Part shown: in pieces, positions 38,404-48,762 of the stretch
Layout: each line of letters starts with the position of its first letter
How positions within the stretch are numbered: the stretch's first letter is position 1
Assembly: GCF_030704535.1 (NCBI RefSeq)
Contig: NC_081811.1
Location: 3,116,501-3,180,500 of the forward strand
Source of the DNA: Vitis vinifera
Taxonomy: Eukaryota > Streptophyta > Magnoliopsida > Vitales > Vitaceae
Direction: 5' to 3'
Length of the DNA: 64,000 nt
The notes under the pieces: model-generated
Told to the model about the DNA's origin: nothing
Databases searched by the model: none
The model's input: only the letters and a program-made list of their open reading frames with translations
Translations under genes and position numbers: made by a program

Positions 38404-39312
38404 CTATCCCGGTGGATACCCAACAAGTTTATAGCATTTATCTTTGGTATGACCTTGGAAACCACAATGAGAACAAGTAATTCTATCCCTTCTAGTTTTA
38501 GAGCCACCTGAACTTCCTGCTGGTGCATTAGAATTAGAGCCAAATGTCATAGGATCAGAATTGTGAGAACCAGAATAAGAATAACCAACAGTCCTGTGAC
38601 GTTCTTCTTGAATAACCAAAGAAAACACTTTATTAATAGCAGGTAAGGGATCCATCATCAAAATTTGTCCTCTAATCTGAGCATAAGAGTCATTTAAACC
38701 CATAAGAAATTGTAAAACATACTCCCTATGTTGATAATCTGTCCAGACTCTCAATCCACCACAATGACATACTGGAACAGGTTGAAACTCCCTCAATTCA
38801 TCCCAAAGAATCTTCAATTTAGTGAAATATGAATTGACATCCAATGAACCTTGATTAAGAGCAGATAATTGCTTCTTAATTTGAAAAATTCGAGGTCCAT
38901 TACCCTGATTAAATCTATCATTCAAATCTTTCCAGATATCACAAGCAGAATCCAAATATAAAAGACTATCTGCAATTTCTCTTGAAACAGCATTTATGAT
39001 CCATGAAGAAATCATACTGTTACATCTATTCCAAGCACCGTAAATCAAATCATGAGACATAGGTCTAGAAATCGTACCATCCACAAAACCAACTTTGTTC
39101 TTCGCTGTGAGAGCCATCAGCATCGCTCTACGCCAGGTATGATAATTCGCTCCAGTCAAAAGATTTGAAACAAGATTGAGCCCTGGATGATCTCCATTAT
39201 GAAGAAAATAGGGACTACTCGAATCTTCAACAACAACAATCTCAGAATTCACCTGGCCACCGCGATTACCATTACCAGATCCACCTTTCGCCATGAACAC
39301 GATCGAGAACAA
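38404..39312 (-). mobile_element. Copia gag region
   Basis: About 300 residues of UBN2/Retrotran_gag-type capsid sequence (LLTGANYHTWRRAM, RFNQGNGPRIFQIKKQL) ending in a CX2CX4HX4C zinc knuckle (CSHCGFQGHTKDKC). It forms the virus-like particle in this family. Confidence 0.92.
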
Positions 39313-39383
39313 AGAACAGAGAAAGAGAAGAAAAAAAATAGAAATTAGGGATTTGAAACCCTAAATGGATGGCTCTGATACCA

Positions 39384-39633
39384 TGTTAGAAAAAGAAATC
39401 TGAAGAAAGAATTGAGAGAAAAGATGAAAAGAATTCTCTTCATTCCTCTTGTCACAAAATACAAGGCTGCTCTGTTATATAATAGAGTAAAATGGCTCAA
39501 CAAAAACTGAACCAGAAAAACAGAAACAAAACTTAACAACAAACTGAACAAAACAACTCAAAAATAGCTCAGCTTACAATAATGACAAAACTACCCTTCT
39601 AGTAAAAAATAACTAATACAATCAATCCTAATA
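39384..39633 (-). repeat. 5' LTR of the Copia element
   Basis: 250 bp, near-identical to the other LTR. On the minus strand it is followed directly by the Met-tRNA primer site. Confidence 0.95.
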
Positions 39634-39777
39634 ATTTCTGAAAAAGAGATATGTTCGGTGATTAATAAAAGAAAAGAGAAGAAAATGATGGGAGTTGATA
39701 AATGAATATATGATGAATTAGCATTTTTTTATTTTTCATCTTTTGAACAGAGGTTGTATCCTTTATATATATATATA

Positions 39778-40935
39778 TTGTTACACTTTATTCTTCAACT
39801 TATACCATGTTTTACACGTTTTATTGAGTTTGAAATTGAGCAATGTACTCTTATATTTTATATTGTATGCAATATAGGTTTTTTTATTGTTACACTTTAT
39901 TCTTCAACTTATACCATGTTTTACACGTTTTATCGAGTTTAAAATTGAGCAATGTACTCTTATATTTTATATTGTATGCAATATAGGTTTTTTTAATATA
40001 CGATGTTATTTATTTTTTGGATGGAAAAACATGTGCGGAGACTAACGGCAAAATAGTCATTTCATTTCAAAACACTCAAATCCCCAACCCAACTCTCTTC
40101 TTCATCCTTTGATTGCCAGCTGGAATTTTCCTAAAGTTTCGGCCTCATAAATTATAATTTCGGTGAACAAGATATACAAATCTTATGGTGAATGGAACCA
40201 AACTCAAAAAGTTTTACAAAAAAAAAAATAATATTATTAAAAAATTACCTCAACTAATTCAAATAGTCCCATATTCAAAATTTATAATGAAAAAAAAAAT
40301 CAATTGATTTTCTTGTCAACCAAACAAGGCGCAAAAACCCATAAAAACAATAACAATCAAACAAACCTAACATAACACCCAAATCACACGAAACATGTAT
40401 ACTACTCAGAGTTAGAGTTAGGGTTAGGGTTAGGGTTTCATTTTTATGTTTTAGAAAGTTGGTGGAAGTTTTGAGGAAATTTGGGAGAAAAAAATCAAGC
40501 TTTTTGAAAAAAAAAAACAAAGCACTTTTATAACATGGAATTTTCAATAGAAAGGGAATAGAGAGAGAAAGAGTGAGGAGAGAAGAAGAGAAGGAAAATG
40601 AAGGTTTAGAAAGATATTGCATCATCACAATTTTCTTATCATTTTCACTCCCTATGATTTGGTTGCAATTTGGGGAGGAAGAAAAAAAAAGAGGAGAACG
40701 AAGGTAGATGAGGACTTGGATAGGGTTTTGAAATGAAATGATACTTTTACTCTCACTTAAATAGGTCACGTGAATAACACTAACACATGCATCTTCGGTC
40801 CAATTAAGGTAATACTGTCACTTAAAAAATGCATATTACATGTAATTATAAAATATGAAAGGTACATTGTTCGATTGTAAATTCAATGAGATAATATATA
40901 AAATATGCTATAAGTTAGAGGGATAAAGTATAATA
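39778..40935. mobile_element. Foldback element with a duplicated left end
   Basis: The left end (TTACACTTTATTC..., GCAATGTACTC, then TCATTTCATTTCAAAAC at about 40053) recurs inverted at the right (about 40727-40935). The first 109 bp are present twice in tandem (39778-39886 and 39887-39995). The interior has no transposase frame. The family is uncertain. Confidence 0.6.
40411..40437 (+). repeat. Short TTAGGG-type run
   Basis: GTTAGAGTTAGGGTTAGGGT and a further TAGGG: three to four hexamers. Most plants use TTTAGGG at telomeres, so this is more likely a chance simple repeat inside the foldback element. Confidence 0.6.
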
Positions 40936-40982
40936 AACCCTATATACATAAACAACAGAGTTTTATTTATATTTGCTAAATT

Positions 40983-41131
40983 AATTGAATTCTAAGTCAA
41001 TATAAAATTTTCCGAGTAATTCAAGATTTTAAAGATTCAATATTGTTTTATAAACTTGGAAGGAAGGGTTCCAAGAATTTTCCACTCTTTTAAATGGTCA
41101 AAAAAACATGTAGGTACGCAATTAAATCATC
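40983..41131 (+). repeat. Relic of the second C2 gene's upstream region
   Basis: Homologous in order and spacing to 26249-26395. No C2 coding sequence follows it here, so it may mark a lost or rearranged further copy of the C2 gene unit. Confidence 0.65.
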
Positions 41132-41590
41132 TTTCTTCCATGCTAAAAAAATAATAAATATATATTGTAAGTTTTAAATTAAAGTATTATTTAAGAATTC
41201 GGTAATAAACTCAATCATATGGTTATACCAAAATCAAAATATTAAAAATATTTTAGGTAAAAAAAAAGGGAAAATATATTTAATAATCAAATAATAGAAA
41301 ATAATTTTTTATTTTTAAAATAGAAAATATAATATTTTTTAAAAATATATTTTTTTATTATTTTTACTCGTTTTTAAAAAATAATTATATAAATATGAGG
41401 AAAGATTAAAAATAAAATATTATATGTAAAAATTATTTTTAAAACAAATTTTAAAATATAAAAAATAAGTTAAAAATAGGATTATCGTGGGCCATTAACA
41501 AACCTAGACTAAGTAGGCCATGGGTGTCTTGACGATTTTTGCTGCATTTTTGGTGTTTGATTTCTTTATTCAATATGATCACCCAAACAC

Positions 41591-41591
<1 letters not shown>

Positions 41592-41626
<35 letters not shown>
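41592..41626. repeat. (AT)n microsatellite
   Basis: An uninterrupted run of about 17 AT units. Confidence 0.9.
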
Positions 41627-41628
<2 letters not shown>

Positions 41629-43041
41629 ATTCATTTAAAACATACCTTCTTCTATTTTGGAACATATCTGAGTCCATTATTTCTCGAGATGGATAAGGTA
41701 TGGATCTTTTAAGGCTATAGAGGGCACCACATTTCTCTGTATTTCTAATTCAAAAGATGTGATCTCAAGAACCAATACTTAGTCTTATATTTATACCCTC
41801 TATGCCTTAAAAGACCATACCCTTTGGACTATTGGGCATCGCGAGTCTTAGGCCCATCATCTAAGACCCGTTATATATCTGGGCTTTATACATGAGGTGA
41901 CGCATACTCTAGATCAAATAGAAATCATATATATATATATATGGATAGCTAAATCCTGAACGATGCCCTTTTAGAGGATCGAGCTCTGCTTTTTTATAAT
42001 TAAAATTGATTTGTAGCGGTGAGAAAAGTTAAGGCTGTGTTTGTTTTCTAATGTAAAAATGCATTTTGAAGTATGGGAAATTTGAGGGTCATAAACCATA
42101 TTGGTTTAAGATTGCAATGCTCGTCGGCAACTGAACCCATACGTACATACAATCACCCCGACCCCGACTCCGACCACTTCATATTGAAACTGGCCTCGAG
42201 GCTCGAGCCTCCCTTCCTAACAGTGAAACCTACCAGCAAGTCAACAAAATGTGAATGCAGTAGAGGCAAGGAGAGCAAAATCTGCTCAATCATAAAGGGT
42301 GTTTGTTGAGAGAGATGATGGGCATAGGCCTCTAGCTGTTCCTTTAGCTTATTATATATAGTCGGGTGGTTGGAAATCTTAGTGGCTATGAAATCTGAGG
42401 ACAGACTATTCATGTCAGTGACTTAGAAATAATTATCTCCAAATTTGGCAGTTTATGCATGAAGCATACTATATATTTAATATCTAAAACCCAGCTTTGA
42501 GAAACTTCATGTGCCACGAAATTTCTCATTTACTACATGACAGTGATGACACAACCCACAATGGGGAGGGAAACTTCTGACTTCTGAGAATAATCAGACT
42601 TTCTCAAGGACAGTTTGTCTCCACTTCACCCCCACCTTCCATGGAAATTTCCTCCTATGCTTACCATCTTCACCCAACTTGTGGTAACGAAAAAATAAAA
42701 TAAAAAAATTAGAAAGGAAATTTTTTTATCATATTTAGTTTTTCCACTAGAAATATAAAAAATAAATTAATTAAAATTTTATATATTTTAAATTATTTAA
42801 TTAGTTAAAATAAGTGAAATGCGCTTCAAATTTGATATAAATTAGATTTATTTATTTATTTTATTTGCCATTAAATTAAATCTAAATCAATTTTTAATCA
42901 ATGAATCTATGTTGATCATGTTAAACTTAAAAGTAATTGTATCCAGCTACTTTTCGAACGTTACAATTTATTTTTTAATACGTAACCATGTGAAATTTTT
43001 ATTTTTTATCTGGATAGGCTTTTGGACCCCTTTCAAATGGA

Positions 43042-43064
43042 TGGGCCACAATTGAAAATGGGCC
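43042..43064 (+). promoter_or_regulatory. Paired site II (TGGGCC) motifs before ATG18
   Basis: TGGGCC at 43042-43047 and 43059-43064, about 320 bp before the ATG18 start. They fit a TCP-bound constitutive promoter. Inference from motif and position. Confidence 0.45.
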
Positions 43065-43375
43065 GGATCGGAAAGATGTGGTCGCCCAAAGGAATCGAGG
43101 TCCATAACGGTTGCTTCCTGACAAAGCGAAGGCGCATGTTCTCAACCACGATTCGTGTCGCCGAATCAACGAACAATTATGGGCTAATAGATCATAAAGG
43201 AAACAAATGCTAAGGTGACAAGAATGTCCTCGACTTGGCGCCATTCTTGTTTCAACCAAATCTAGCGAGGAGGACATATCTGTATTTTCAGTTTATAAGT
43301 TATCTTCTCCTCCGTTTGGTTATGATATTTTTGTAGTCACCCCATAATCTTTTGAAATTGCAACTAGGCCCTTTC

Positions 43376-46134
43376 ATGGCGACTCTCACCGCCGTGTCTT
43401 CTGCTTCATGGCCAAACCCTAACCCTAGTCCTAATTCGACCTTTCTCTCTCAGCAGAGCCACCCCGAGCAGTATCCGGCGGTTCAGGATCCCACTGCAAT
43501 GCGTCAGCATCAGGGAACCGGCCTCTCCGGAGATGGAGGCGAGGATGAATCATTTTCTTCTTCTCCAAATCATCACACTGTTCAAAGCCCTAATTCTAAT
43601 CTTCGTGAAGTTGTATCTTATTCGACATCCTCTATACCGTCTCTTCTCCATATTTCCTTCAATCAGGACCACGGTTGCTTCGCCGCGGGCACGGATAACG
43701 GCTTCCGGATCTATAATTGCGACCCGTTCCGCGAGATTTTCCGGCGAGACTTCGACCGCGGCGGAGGAATTGGCGTCGTGGAGATGCTATTCCGGTGCAA
43801 CATCCTGGCCCTGGTTGGCGGCGGACCTGAGCCGCAGTATCCGCTCAACAAAGTCATGATTTGGGATGATCACCAAAGCCGGTGCATTGGAGAGCTGTCA
43901 TTCCGATCGGAGGTCCGAGCAGTTAAGCTCCGGCGGGACCGTATCATAGTGGTCTTGGAACAGAAGATTTTCTTGTACAACTTCGCGGACTTGAAGCTGT
44001 TACATCAGATTGAGACGATTGCAAATCCCAGGGGGCTTTGCGCGGTTTCGCAGCTCACTGCGTCGCTTGTGTTGGTGTGTCCAGGGTTGCAGAAGGGGCA
44101 GGTCAGGGTCGAGCATTACGCTTCGAGGAGGACCAAGTTCTTCGCGGCCCATGATTCTAGACTTGCGTGTTTCGCGCTCACTACGGACGGCCAATTGCTC
44201 GCCACTGCAAGCACCAAAGGAACTCTGGTTAGAATTTTCAATACTTCCGATGGCACACGGCTGCAAGAGGTACATTATATGCCCTTTTTCAGTTCTGCGC
44301 TTTGAGGAGTGAACTTGAAATTTTGATGATTCTGTAAATGGGCCATAGGCTATTGATATTTTGATGTTTCTCTATTAGGGTTATTATAAAAGTAGTATTC
44401 CCAATTTCCCGATTTTAGGTTTCTTGTTGAAATAGATTGTGAAGTATAATTCATTTAGCCATGTCCCTTCTTTTTCCTCTACTTCTTGTGGAGACCACAG
44501 CAGGCACAGTTGACGTACAACCTCAATTTGGATAGCTGTTGTTGTTAGCAAACAGTTCAAAGTGTGACTGGTTTTTGTAGTTATCATGCTAGGATCACCT
44601 TCAATCTCAATTGAGAACAACGGAAAATGTCTTCACACAATAATAACCTGCCGTGTAAGTATCGATTGAAGGTTAATCCTTTCTGGGATTCATAGCCATA
44701 AATGAAGCTTGAATAGTACTCTGCGTTGCAAGAAACAAGTATAAATGAACTTCCTTTGTCTACTTGTGGATTAATCTAATGAACCAATTTTTCTGAACTG
44801 CAGAGGAGCTCTTGTTTATGTTAGAAACTCATATTACTTGCTATTCGATACTTATTCTACCATTCATCTTTCTGCAAGAATTTGACATGTATCATAGATT
44901 TAAATTAATTGAATATCTAATGTAGGTGCGGCGGGGAGCAGATAGAGCTGAGGTTTACAGTATGGCATTCTCTTCAACTGCCCAGTGGCTAGCAGTATCA
45001 AGTGACAAGGGCACTGTCCATGTTTTTGGGCTTAAGGTTAACTCAGGATCCTTAGGAAATGACAAGTCCCATGGTGCATCTGATGCCAATCTTGCTGTTG
45101 CATCATCCGGCTTATCTCTTTCTTTCATCAAGGGTAAGGTGCCTTTTCTAGAATATGACTTGAGGCTGACCATTTTTCTTGATTTTGAATAAACAGGTCA
45201 ATTGAGTTATAAATATGTGAGGTTGGGAGGCTAATTATACCGACTCAAGCAAAATGCCAAACTCTATTAAATGGGTTGCACAAGGCTGTATGATAATTAG
45301 GTTGTGTTTAATTTCATTGTTTTAACCTAATTATCATTCATGTCATGTTTTTCTTATGTCGAATAACTAGTTTTGACACAACATGAACATGATCTAGTAA
45401 CACGAATTGACACCCCTGGCTATTATGTGAATATGCATACGCAAAGTTAAAATAGGCTTCACTGCTTGATCTCCATGGTTCCAAGACCACATATTGGATG
45501 GAACTTTAATAATACAGTTTTGTTTTTGATAAGCAAAACTGTATTATCATCGGGCCTTGTATGTGTACTCTTGAATGCAACTGTATCCACTTCTCTCCTT
45601 TTGAATGCAACTGCTTTCTCTTGGTTCCTGTTACTGGATGGTGCTTACTAGAGTATCAACTAATGGAAGTGAAGAATAGGAGAGATTAGGCCATGGGGTT
45701 CAGGATTCTATTTATTTATTTATCAGTTTTTGGATAATCATCATGGGCATGTCTATTGCGTTTCTTATTGAACAGAAGCTTTGAAGTTCTATCCTTTTGA
45801 TTCTAATTCTGACTAGGTTTTCATGTGCAGGAGTGCTGCCCAAGTATTTCAGCTCTGAGTGGTCGGTTGCTCAGTTCCGCCTTCATGAGGGTTCTCAGTA
45901 TATTGTTGCATTTGGTCATCAGAAGAACACAGTGGTAATTCTGGGAATGGATGGAAGGTAAGAGATATTCTTAACAGAAGTTTGTGAGAAGAGTTGATCT
46001 GAAATGGAATCATGATAAGCAATTGAATTGAATTTGAATGCAGCTTCTATAGATGTCAGTTCGATCCTGTGACTGGGGGAGAGATGACACAGCTGGAGTA
46101 TCACAACTTCCTTAAACCAGAAGAAGCTTTCTAA
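43376..46134 (+). CDS. ATG18A: Autophagy protein ATG18 (PROPPIN, WD-repeat), complete
   Basis: Binds phosphatidylinositol 3-phosphate on the growing autophagosome membrane and works with ATG2. Exons 43376-44269, 44926-45133, 45831-45957 and 46044-46134 have GT/AG borders and join in phase to 439 residues plus TAA. Residues 1-85 are a Ser/Pro/Asn-rich leader. The seven-bladed WD/PROPPIN propeller follows: [56 protein letters not shown], and [19 protein letters not shown]. The lipid-binding motif reads VRRG (start of exon 2, about residue 299) where yeast has FRRG. The tail [16 protein letters not shown] and FYRCQFDP is that of plant ATG18a. The start is the first ATG in frame; TTG at 43352 is not a start. 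The paralogue letter is likely but not proven. Confidence 0.93.
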
Positions 46135-46697
46135 TGGAGATCTAGGATATTATCTGCATGCCCAATTTCCTAGCTATATATGACATCCCTCTCTCTCTGG
46201 GTCTTTGTGCCCTTTGTCCCCTTTTCCCCTTCTAGGTGTGGCCTATGGGTCCATTATGGTGTAAATATACGAGTATAGATAGGTCAAAGTTTAAGACTAA
46301 TTTACCATTAACAAGGAAAAATGAAATTTAATGAAAAAAAAAAAAAAGAAGAGAGATTAGTACTCATTTTTCATACTTGTCTTCATATTTGCCATTGTGT
46401 GGACGGGTTTATTTGGACAACCTTTTTTTATAATTTAGATTACCAACCTTCCTTATTTAATATCAACCAAAAAAATATTTTATACAATATTCTTTATAAA
46501 AAACGAGACTTTTCTATAATCTTGAGGCAAATTCCATTATACCATAAATGGAATTTGCCTATTTATCATGCCTATATCTATGAATGAGAAAAATCATTTC
46601 ATTATACCATAAAATCAAATGCAATTATCAAAACACCTAATGTTTCTCCACTTCTTATATCCACCGTAAACTATGAGCCTCCTACTCTACTTGGTAT
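46135..46697. other. 3' flank of ATG18
   Basis: Pyrimidine-rich 3' untranslated sequence to about 46300, then AT-rich DNA running into the tandem array. The short open frame at 46321 is not supported. Confidence 0.5.
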
Positions 46698-46999
46698 ATC
46701 TTTATCCAATTTAAATAGTTTTTAAATATTAATCTTTATTCCATAATTTTTTCCTCCCCTAACCTAAAATATTTATAATGATATTCTTAACAATTTTTTT
46801 ATTATATATAATAAAATCTAATATTACAATAATATATTAAAAGTCCTCACTCCATCACAATACTTAATTTTTTTCTAAGCAATTAATTCTCTATTCTTTC
46901 GATTTTTTTGCTTTTAACTACCATTGGGCAATTACATTTTTAAATATAAATTTCAAAGTACACGTTTATTAGAATCCTGTTAAGAAATACAAAACATGT
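46698..46999 (+). repeat. Left unit of the 300-bp tandem array
   Basis: Starts ATCTTTATCCAATTTAAATA and ends GAAATACAAAACATGT, like the units on the far side of the Gypsy element. The element's 5-bp target copy CATGT is at 46995-46999. Confidence 0.85.
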
Positions 47000-48189
47000 T
47001 GTGGACCCCGCGTTTCGATCTATCTCAATGCGTTTCCCACTCAATGGCGAGCTCGATTTTTATTTTATTAGAAAAAATGATTTTTATCGATTAAGAAAAT
47101 GACTTGGAGTCGCCACTTATTTTTGTTTTATTATTAAAGGGTAAACAAAATAAGAAAGAAAAACCCTAAGTGTGACTCCTTATTTTGGAAAAGGCGGTCT
47201 GTGAAAAACCGGATCGGGTTCGGGGGTCAGGTTACTTCTCGGGAAGGTATGGTAAAGACCGTAGCACCCCTCTAAGTCCCTAAAGTCGGGTCTCTACTAA
47301 TAAAATGAAGCTGACATGACAACCAATGAGAAAGTCAATGAATACCTAGGACGAATCATGCACATACGAGAATTAAAACATGCAAATAAAATGATTAGGA
47401 TGCGAGTGGATGTGTACCTGGACCGTGAACGATCAATGCGCTATCATAAAACAGGGTTAGTGAGCAATGAACAAAATATAATTAAGCGCATAACATGGAA
47501 CAAAATAAATCAAACACGCACGATAAGTAAATCAATCAAACAATCAATCAATCGTCAATTCACATATGTGGGGCCCCCACCAAAGCCCGTTTATTTTTGC
47601 ATGAATTAATTCCATAATTTCCATTATTCGGAGTTACAGAATTGAATCTATGCTTATTTTTAAAACATTTTAAAAGATCATGAAAGATTTAAAAAAATTG
47701 CTTGCCGAATAGAAAATGGAAGCAAATTTTATTAAAAAGAGATTTCAAGTGATTCTAAAAAAAAACCTAAAGGTGAAAATTAAAAATAAATAAATAAATA
47801 AATTATTTGATAAAAATGGAGTTTGGAAAATTAACAAAGAAACTAGAAATCGGGAAATTATGTGGAAAATGGGAGTTTTAGGACTTAAAAATAAATCTAA
47901 AGATGAAAATTCGAAAAGCAAAAATTGTTTGAAGGATTTGGAAATTTGACATTATAAAAAAAAAACAATTGGAGGGATTATTAATAAAATGATGTTCAGG
48001 AAAATTAATTTGGAAATCATAGGAACAGGAAGTGGGTGATAACACGTGGCTTCCGATTTACTGCCATTGCCACTATACCCACCATAGTCACCAAGCCCAT
48101 AGTCAATGCCTCCAAGTGCTCGGTAGGAAATAGGCCCAAAACACTAAGACGTGCCCCAGAGTTAGAGAAGATGCTGGAGAGATCTTTGA

Positions 48190-48504
48190 TCAAGCCACTT
48201 CACCAGATTTATGGCGATAGATCTTTCCGAAGACATGAAGAACGGTGACAAAGCCGATAAAGCAAAGGTTCATCACGAGAACCACCGTTGGAGTAATCTT
48301 CAAGCCCGGATCGTCATCGGTGTAGAACAAGAGCATGTTGCTCTCGCTGCTGCCACTGCCGCACCCTCCGGAGCTCTGAAACGACAGTGCGTGTGAGGAG
48401 ATTGACAACGACGCCGTCGAAGACAACCGGTCTACATAACCCTCCAACAAGCTTCGTCCTGAAGCTACTTCTGCCGCGGTGCTTTCCACATGTCGTCCAT
48501 ACAT
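48190..48504 (-). pseudogene. Sec61-beta-like segment captured in the 3' LTR
   Basis: An open frame of 104 residues in the element's sense. From about residue 44 it reads as Sec61-beta, the small tail-anchored subunit of the ER translocon: [20 protein letters not shown], then [20 protein letters not shown] and [18 protein letters not shown]. The FYTDD-PGLK-P-VLVM signature and single membrane segment (about 73-91) are diagnostic. The first 43 residues are unrelated. It is part of a retroelement LTR, not an independent gene. Confidence 0.88.
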
Positions 48505-48534
48505 CCAGTGACCCGAATCAGCGCCACCTCGTCC

Positions 48535-48762
48535 TCAACTCCAACGCAGCTGAATCTCACGCTGCTGTCCAGTTTGACCTGCGTCGGAAAGAACGACGTT
48601 GGGGGCCACGCAGGCATCGACGGTGATCTTCGGGAGCCACTGCCCCAGGGGAATTATCCTTCTCCGTCCTTTTTTTGAGCCTTCAACACTTTCTACAGCA
48701 AAAGTCTCCTCAACTTTTGATGGCCCCCACATGTACCAGTTGAGGCTATTTATGAATTTCAT
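48535..48762 (-). pseudogene. Gamma-carbonic-anhydrase-like segment captured in the 3' LTR
   Basis: 75 residues in the element's sense. About residues 32-58 read GRRRIIPLGQWLPKITVDAC and VAPNVVL, the strongly conserved start of plant gamma-CA-like proteins (gammaCAL1/2, matrix arm of mitochondrial complex I; Arabidopsis has GQR.IIPLGQWLPKVAVDAY). The preceding ETFAVESVEG could be from the presequence region. The rest is unrelated or diverged. It lies just upstream of the Sec61-beta segment in element orientation. Confidence 0.8.

Larger units (their letters stand above)
34778..39633 (-). mobile_element. Copia LTR retrotransposon, nearly whole, young
   Basis: A 4,856-bp Ty1/Copia element on the minus strand. 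It has 250-bp LTRs at both ends, a 5-bp target duplication ATTTC (34773-34777 and 39634-39638), a primer site TGGTATCAGAGCC (39371-39383) complementary to initiator Met tRNA, and a polypurine tract TTGAGGGGGAG (35028-35038). Gag and pol are both present, with domains in Copia order. By eye the LTRs differ at about two of 250 positions, so insertion is recent, probably well under a million years ago. It looks close to whole, with perhaps one break. It sits at the end of the third C2 gene, in opposite orientation. Confidence 0.95.
39634..43041. other. Gene-free stretch between Copia element and ATG18
   Basis: Starts with the displaced 3' flank of the third C2 gene. It then holds a foldback element (39778-40935), a segment shared with the second C2 promoter (40983-41131), an (AT)n run, and 41630-41900 of mixed composition with no identity. 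42100-42420 has opposing short open frames with no recognisable family. Confidence 0.5.

Noticed and set aside
40411-40437. Interstitial telomere repeat
   Set aside because: Only three to four TTAGGG units, not the usual plant TTTAGGG, inside a mobile element.
42153-42413. Minus-strand frame of 86 residues upstream of ATG18
   Set aside because: No family recognised, an opposing frame of similar length overlaps, no promoter or splice evidence.
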